Shown here: in pieces, positions 60,521-64,000 of the stretch
How positions within the stretch are numbered: the stretch's first letter is position 1
How the letters are laid out: every line of letters starts with the position of its first letter
Assembly (NCBI RefSeq): GCF_048128805.1
Contig: NC_136010.1
Coordinates: forward strand, 24,754,980-24,818,979
DNA length: 64,000 nucleotides
Direction: 5' to 3'
Origin: Centroberyx gerrardi
Lineage: Eukaryota; Chordata; Actinopteri; Beryciformes; Berycidae
Made by a program: the position numbers and the translations under genes
Notes under the pieces: generated by a model
Database searches by the model: none
What the model saw: the letters and a program-made list of their open reading frames with translations, nothing else
Told to the model about the DNA's origin: nothing

Positions 60521-60563
<43 letters not shown>

Positions 60564-61813
60564 TGACCTCTGAAGAGACTCTGGACAGCTGGAAACGTGT
60601 CTGAGGGAGGGGCTCTCCATCGTCACCATGGGAACAGCCAGTCTGCAGGGCTTTTGAGGTTCCGCTGCTTTACGTCCAATCACGCTCTGGCTCTTTGGGT
60701 CGACGGCTGCCGATTGGACGGCTGCGGCAGCCTCCGCTCTCTCGAATACTTCCAGCTTCGCTTGCATGGGTTGACCTTTGACCTTTTCGGGGTTTCCACT
60801 AATCACATGAGCTCCTTTTGCTGTTCCCTCCTGTCTCTTGGATTTAGTGTGGACAGTGGCTTGTTTGGGATCCAATGCTTCACTGTGAGTGTGGCTCTGA
60901 AAAAAAGCATTTCATACATTTCTGCATACAGGCAGAGAAAGGTAGGATGTTTCAGGCTATGGATCATACTTTTTCCATCAAGGGGACATATTAAAAGCCA
61001 GAAAATAGAAAACCTTTTCAGTAGCCAGTGTGCTCTTGCTGTATTGACTGACAGGTACTGATGGGGCAGCTTTTGGTTCGACTGCTGACTTTACCACTGG
61101 CTGAGGCTGAGGCTGATCCACTTTAGTCCCTCCTCCAGTGGGCTTTGGGCCTGTCACAACCCTTTCCCGATCTCTCTGCCCTGCCCCAGTACCTAGAGAA
61201 AAAGACATTTGTACTATACAGTTGCATGCAAATCAGTCATTCAAATCATCATGCCAGGACACATTAAAAATCAGGTAAAGATGCACAAAGTCAGCGTTTG
61301 CTCACACTGCTATCAGATCGTTCAGCCTTGATTTGGAGATGGATAATTTTACTGAAAGTCTACAGAATCTGATCGCAATCCAGTCCAACAATCCAGACCA
61401 CACCTGGTCCATGTCTAGTGGGTAAAGGGGCTTTGGAGCAATAGTGAGTACTAAACCTCAGGGATCAAGATCCTAAATTTAGTCTGTGTCCTGTGGTATT
61501 CTTTTCCTAGACTACATACGTTTCAAGATCCAGTTCAAAAGACACTGCACCAACCTTTCACCACCCCATCGAGGCTCTTCTGGATCTCCCCGATTTTCCT
61601 CTCCAGCTTGTCCAGCAGCCTGGACTGAGCTGCCAGTTGTCTCTGCGTTGCCTCATGCTGGTGAAGGTGCACGCTGCAGGTCAGGCACACGGGACAGCCA
61701 CCATGTCCCGTGCCCAGGAGCAACTCCAGTTTGTAAGCCAGGCTGTCTATCTTGGCCTCTAACGTAGCCGAGCCTGTCGAGGGGGTTGGCACCTGGCCCC
61801 GCTCCGAACCCAT
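54926..61813 (-). CDS. Myosin light chain kinase, MYLK2-type kinase with coiled-coil N-terminus (646 aa, 13 coding exons)
   Basis: Ca2+/calmodulin-dependent kinase of myosin regulatory light chain, probably in striated muscle. Exons in order: 61813-61555, 61192-61014, 60896-60568, 60460-60303, 59943-59841, 59715-59622, 59513-59404, 57834-57693, 56985-56915, 56666-56538, 56331-56179, 56012-55880, 55006-54926 (TGA); GT-AG throughout and the phases close. Residues 1-86 are helical/coiled coil with a C40/C43/C46-H49/H51/H53 cluster; ~87-310 is low-complexity. The kinase domain has GGGRFGKV (342-349), K364, HLDLK with D456, DFG 476-478 and TPEFLAPE 495-502. The autoinhibitory/calmodulin region at 616-639 (KRLWKKNYIAITAANRLKKI) and the end GSSGSLTSLGV closely follow skeletal MLCK (MYLK2). 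The N-terminus recalls MYLK3. Fish databases use mylk2, mylk3 or mylk5 for such genes, and I cannot choose between them. Confidence 0.93.
55227..55687. mobile_element. TTAA-flanked MITE in the last kinase intron
   Basis: 461 bp with termini AGTCGAGATGAAA and TTTCATCTCGTCT (one mismatch), flanked by TTAA at 55223-55226 and 55688-55691. Confidence 0.8.
57838..57874. repeat. (CA)n microsatellite forming the acceptor tract of kinase exon 8
   Basis: On the sense (minus) strand this is (TG)n directly followed by TCAG|CGTGGAGG; it replaces a normal pyrimidine tract. Confidence 0.9.
58041..59397. repeat. Minisatellite in kinase intron 7 (~30 ordered units of 33-35 bp plus degenerate left part)
   Basis: The ordered part (about 58390-59397) has 30 occurrences of TTTAGTAAAA, each followed by CAGAGTAGAGTAGAA- or CAGAGTACAGTAGAA-type blocks. 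The left part (58041-58390) is a degenerate GTAGA/ACAGA mixture. The array ends within about 5 bp of the donor of exon 7 (GT at 59402-59403). On the sense strand each unit reads GTTTTACTAAACTCTACT followed by TCT/ACT pyrimidine-rich sequence. Confidence 0.95.
59517..59539. repeat. (CA)n forming the acceptor tract of kinase exon 7
   Basis: The sense strand is (GT)n then GTCAG|GAGATGG. Confidence 0.9.
59599..59619. repeat. (CT)n directly after the donor of kinase exon 6
   Basis: The sense strand is AAA|GTGAGAGAGAGAG, i.e. the donor merges into a GA repeat. Confidence 0.9.
60522..60562. repeat. (GT)n directly after the donor of kinase exon 3
   Basis: The sense strand is CAGAG|GTCACTACACACAC, i.e. 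the donor is followed at once by a (CA)n run. Confidence 0.9.
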
Positions 61814-64000
61814 ATTGTCCTAAAGTCCTAAAGTGCTAAAGAAGCCTCCAGAAGCTGCACACTGGAAATGCCAATGAGAGATTCAGCCATATGAACTCTC
61901 AACAAACTAGAGACACAAAACCATAAACACACCAGCGTCACACATTTTCAGCTCCTTGGTTTCCATACCTGCTGAGTCAGGAGCTGTCCATGAAAGTAGA
62001 CTAGGAGAAATCTGCAAAGTCCATAGGAAGGTGGAAAGCCAGTACGGTTGGTTCTGCTGCAAGAGAACAGAGAGGGTCCAGTCCACCGGTCGATCTGTTT
62101 CCTTTCTTGCCCCAGGTCCAGAAATAGCCGGGCGTGAGTTAAGGGGAAACAACAGGGGCTGGGATGGCTAGAGAGTAGCACCAGATAAGCAAGGTATGCC
62201 AAGCAGGCTGGACAGACCCACAGCCATTTCATGCAGAAAACACATCAGAGCAATTCAATGATTTGATCCATAAACAATACATTCATTTTGGAAGATTAAT
62301 ATATTGTTATATAGTGATATTCATTTTCATTCCAGCAATCATTTTTATCAGACTTAGTGTAACATTTTGGAGATGTTCAGTCTATTTTTAGTATAAGCCT
62401 TGGGAAACATTGTATTTTATCTAGACCAATCCCAACCCAAGGGAATGATAGAGGATGAGAAAGTTGATTATTAGAATGTTATGGACTGTTTTGACCAACA
62501 CTTTGCAGGAACACAAGAAATCAAGGTTTTATGTGCACCAAAGAGCCATGGGAAATGGCTGACAGTATAAACTTGCTAAACACTGTCAGTTTGGTTCTCT
62601 AAGAACTGATCCATGATTAGGTTGTTGCAGGAATTAGAGACATTTGGAGGTTACAGTTGGACCCAGCTTTAACATTAGCCAAATCCATAGATCAAGTCAG
62701 GCAGTGTAAAACAGTAAAGCAGGAATAGGTGATGCTGCACAGTGGCACTGATGCAAAAACAGGCACTAGTTAGGAAATAAATGCCGTATCACAAAGTCAC
62801 TGAAGGACACTCTTAGGGGAAGAGTGAAGGAGGAGCTGGGGTCATTTCTAGATAGAAATGCTGTTGGATGGAGTATTGGGGTGATCTGTTATGCAGATGA
62901 TAATCTCATACACGGGCAGGATAGGGCACAGCATGATGAACAAGTCACAGAAGTGTTGGCATGGGCAGCCTGACACCAAGTGACCCCCAGAAACATTGAG
63001 TTTAAAACACTGTTGGAAAGAGAATTTAAGCTTTCTGGTGATACCAATGTTACCTTTGCACTCCAAATACTGAGTGAGATACACCCCTTTGTCTTGACTG
63101 TTACCAAACTGTTTTTGAGAAAAGGGGCCAAAACAAAATCCCCAAATTCTGCAGTTCAAAGTTTGGAGTTTCTAGTTTAAAGTAGGCAGACAAACTGAGC
63201 AGAATAAGTGGAGGAACAATAGTGTGCTCACCTACAACAAGCACACTAATAGGCAATGGCAGGGCTCACTTATTTTTAGTTTGTGGTTGACACTGCAATG
63301 TTTTGTTTGCTGTAAAAGATAATTGAGAGCGGTTAAGTAGGATAGCAGTACAGTTAATACACATCCGGCAGCTTGCTTGTATGTTATGCTCTGGTATGAC
63401 CCTCTGGCCATTGCTTCAGTTAGGATTCTTTCTCCTACTGTTGGTAGAGGAAGGAGAAAGGCCACATGAACGGTTGTAATGATGGCAATGCTAGTGATCG
63501 ATTTTATGAAACTCAAAAAATAAAGGCATTTGTTGTACCTGTCAGTGTTGTTTTCATGTAATGTTTCTAATATGGTCAAACCAACTGCTGGATTCTGCTC
63601 TGCTGAAGCCCTTCAGTCCTATAGTATATAGCTGGTTAAACTGTATGTTGGGACAGTACAACAAGCAGACATTGCATATTCCAGAGACTGTATGCATGAC
63701 TGGTATATTGAATGGTATATTGAATGGCCCTCTCAGGTCAGGAGAGCACACCCAAAAAAAAAAAAAAAAAAAAAAAAAAAACCAAGCTTTAACCCATAGA
63801 CTTCTTACATATTGGCCGTCCGTTCATTCTGTACTCATCCTCATTTAAAGAGATACTTAAATTACAACGCATATAATCATTGCTGAATTTTATATACACT
63901 TTATTAAAAAGAATAGAGGAAGAACCATCTTCACAAAGGACAATATCAATCAAGGAGGCTAAAACATGTCAACAACATGGTAACAGAAACGGTTGGAGAA
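61814..64000. other. Flank upstream of the kinase start codon
   Basis: Holds the kinase promoter/5' UTR and about 1.7 kb of unassigned DNA. There is a poly(A) run at 63755-63781 that may be the tail of a retroposed sequence. No supported coding exon. Confidence 0.5.

Noticed and set aside
61948-62232. 94-aa minus-strand ORF with a hydrophobic start (MKWLWVCPACLAYLAYLVLL)
   Set aside because: Lies in the kinase 5' flank and is not in frame with exon 1 through any clear splice; possibly 5' UTR, not supported as a gene.
62848-63180. Overlapping ORFs near 63 kb that look like a degraded element
   Set aside because: Vague resemblance to transposon-derived protein but no motif I can name; boundaries not found.

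Overview
The window is nuclear genomic DNA of a teleost fish. All genes are vertebrate-type multi-exon genes with GT-AG introns. Intergenic DNA and introns are full of typical ray-finned fish repeats: hAT-like and TTAA-flanked MITEs, decayed LINEs, and long CA, GA, CTGA and GAAT microsatellites. I see no CRISPR array, prophage, bacterial operon or confident tRNA/rRNA gene. The species cannot be named from the sequence alone.

Layout. (1) 1-3.5 kb: repeat-rich flank with a hAT-type MITE that keeps a perfect 8-bp target duplication. (2) 3.5-16.5 kb, minus strand: ecm2-like extracellular-matrix LRR protein, 10 coding exons, 644 aa. (3) 20.66-26.44 kb, plus strand: tnnc1, cardiac/slow troponin C, 6 coding exons, 161 aa. 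Its first intron carries a large CTGA array split by a 582-bp inverted-repeat transposon. (4) 26.4-32.5 kb: gene-poor, with a diverged tandem duplication. (5) 32.56-34.96 kb, minus strand: KIAA2013 orthologue, 2 coding exons, 605 aa. (6) 36.19-53.15 kb, plus strand: plod1 (lysyl hydroxylase 1), 19 exon positions, 732 aa. It is divergently paired with KIAA2013, as I recall for the human locus. (7) 54.93-61.81 kb, minus strand: a myosin light chain kinase with a MYLK2-type kinase and calmodulin-binding tail, 13 coding exons, 646 aa, convergent with plod1. (8) 61.8-64 kb: non-coding flank.

Every exon chain was assembled by hand from splice sites. In all five genes the phases close without a frameshift and the lengths fit the families, so all five appear intact. 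Three concern muscle or extracellular matrix (tnnc1, the kinase; ecm2 and plod1 act on matrix and collagen). The cluster is a chromosomal neighbourhood, not an operon.

Most interesting observations: plod1 has two tandem, equal-length (126 nt), phase-0 versions of the exon that carries the first two iron ligands, so alternative or mutually exclusive splicing could swap part of the hydroxylase active site. A kinase intron is largely a ~30-unit minisatellite that abuts a splice donor; on the sense strand it is AG-free and each unit contains a branch-point-like sequence. The kinase gene has simple repeats at an unusual number of splice sites. A three-level nested transposon lies in plod1 intron 6. 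Troponin C carries I28/Q29/D30, residues linked to high calcium affinity in fish cardiac TnC.
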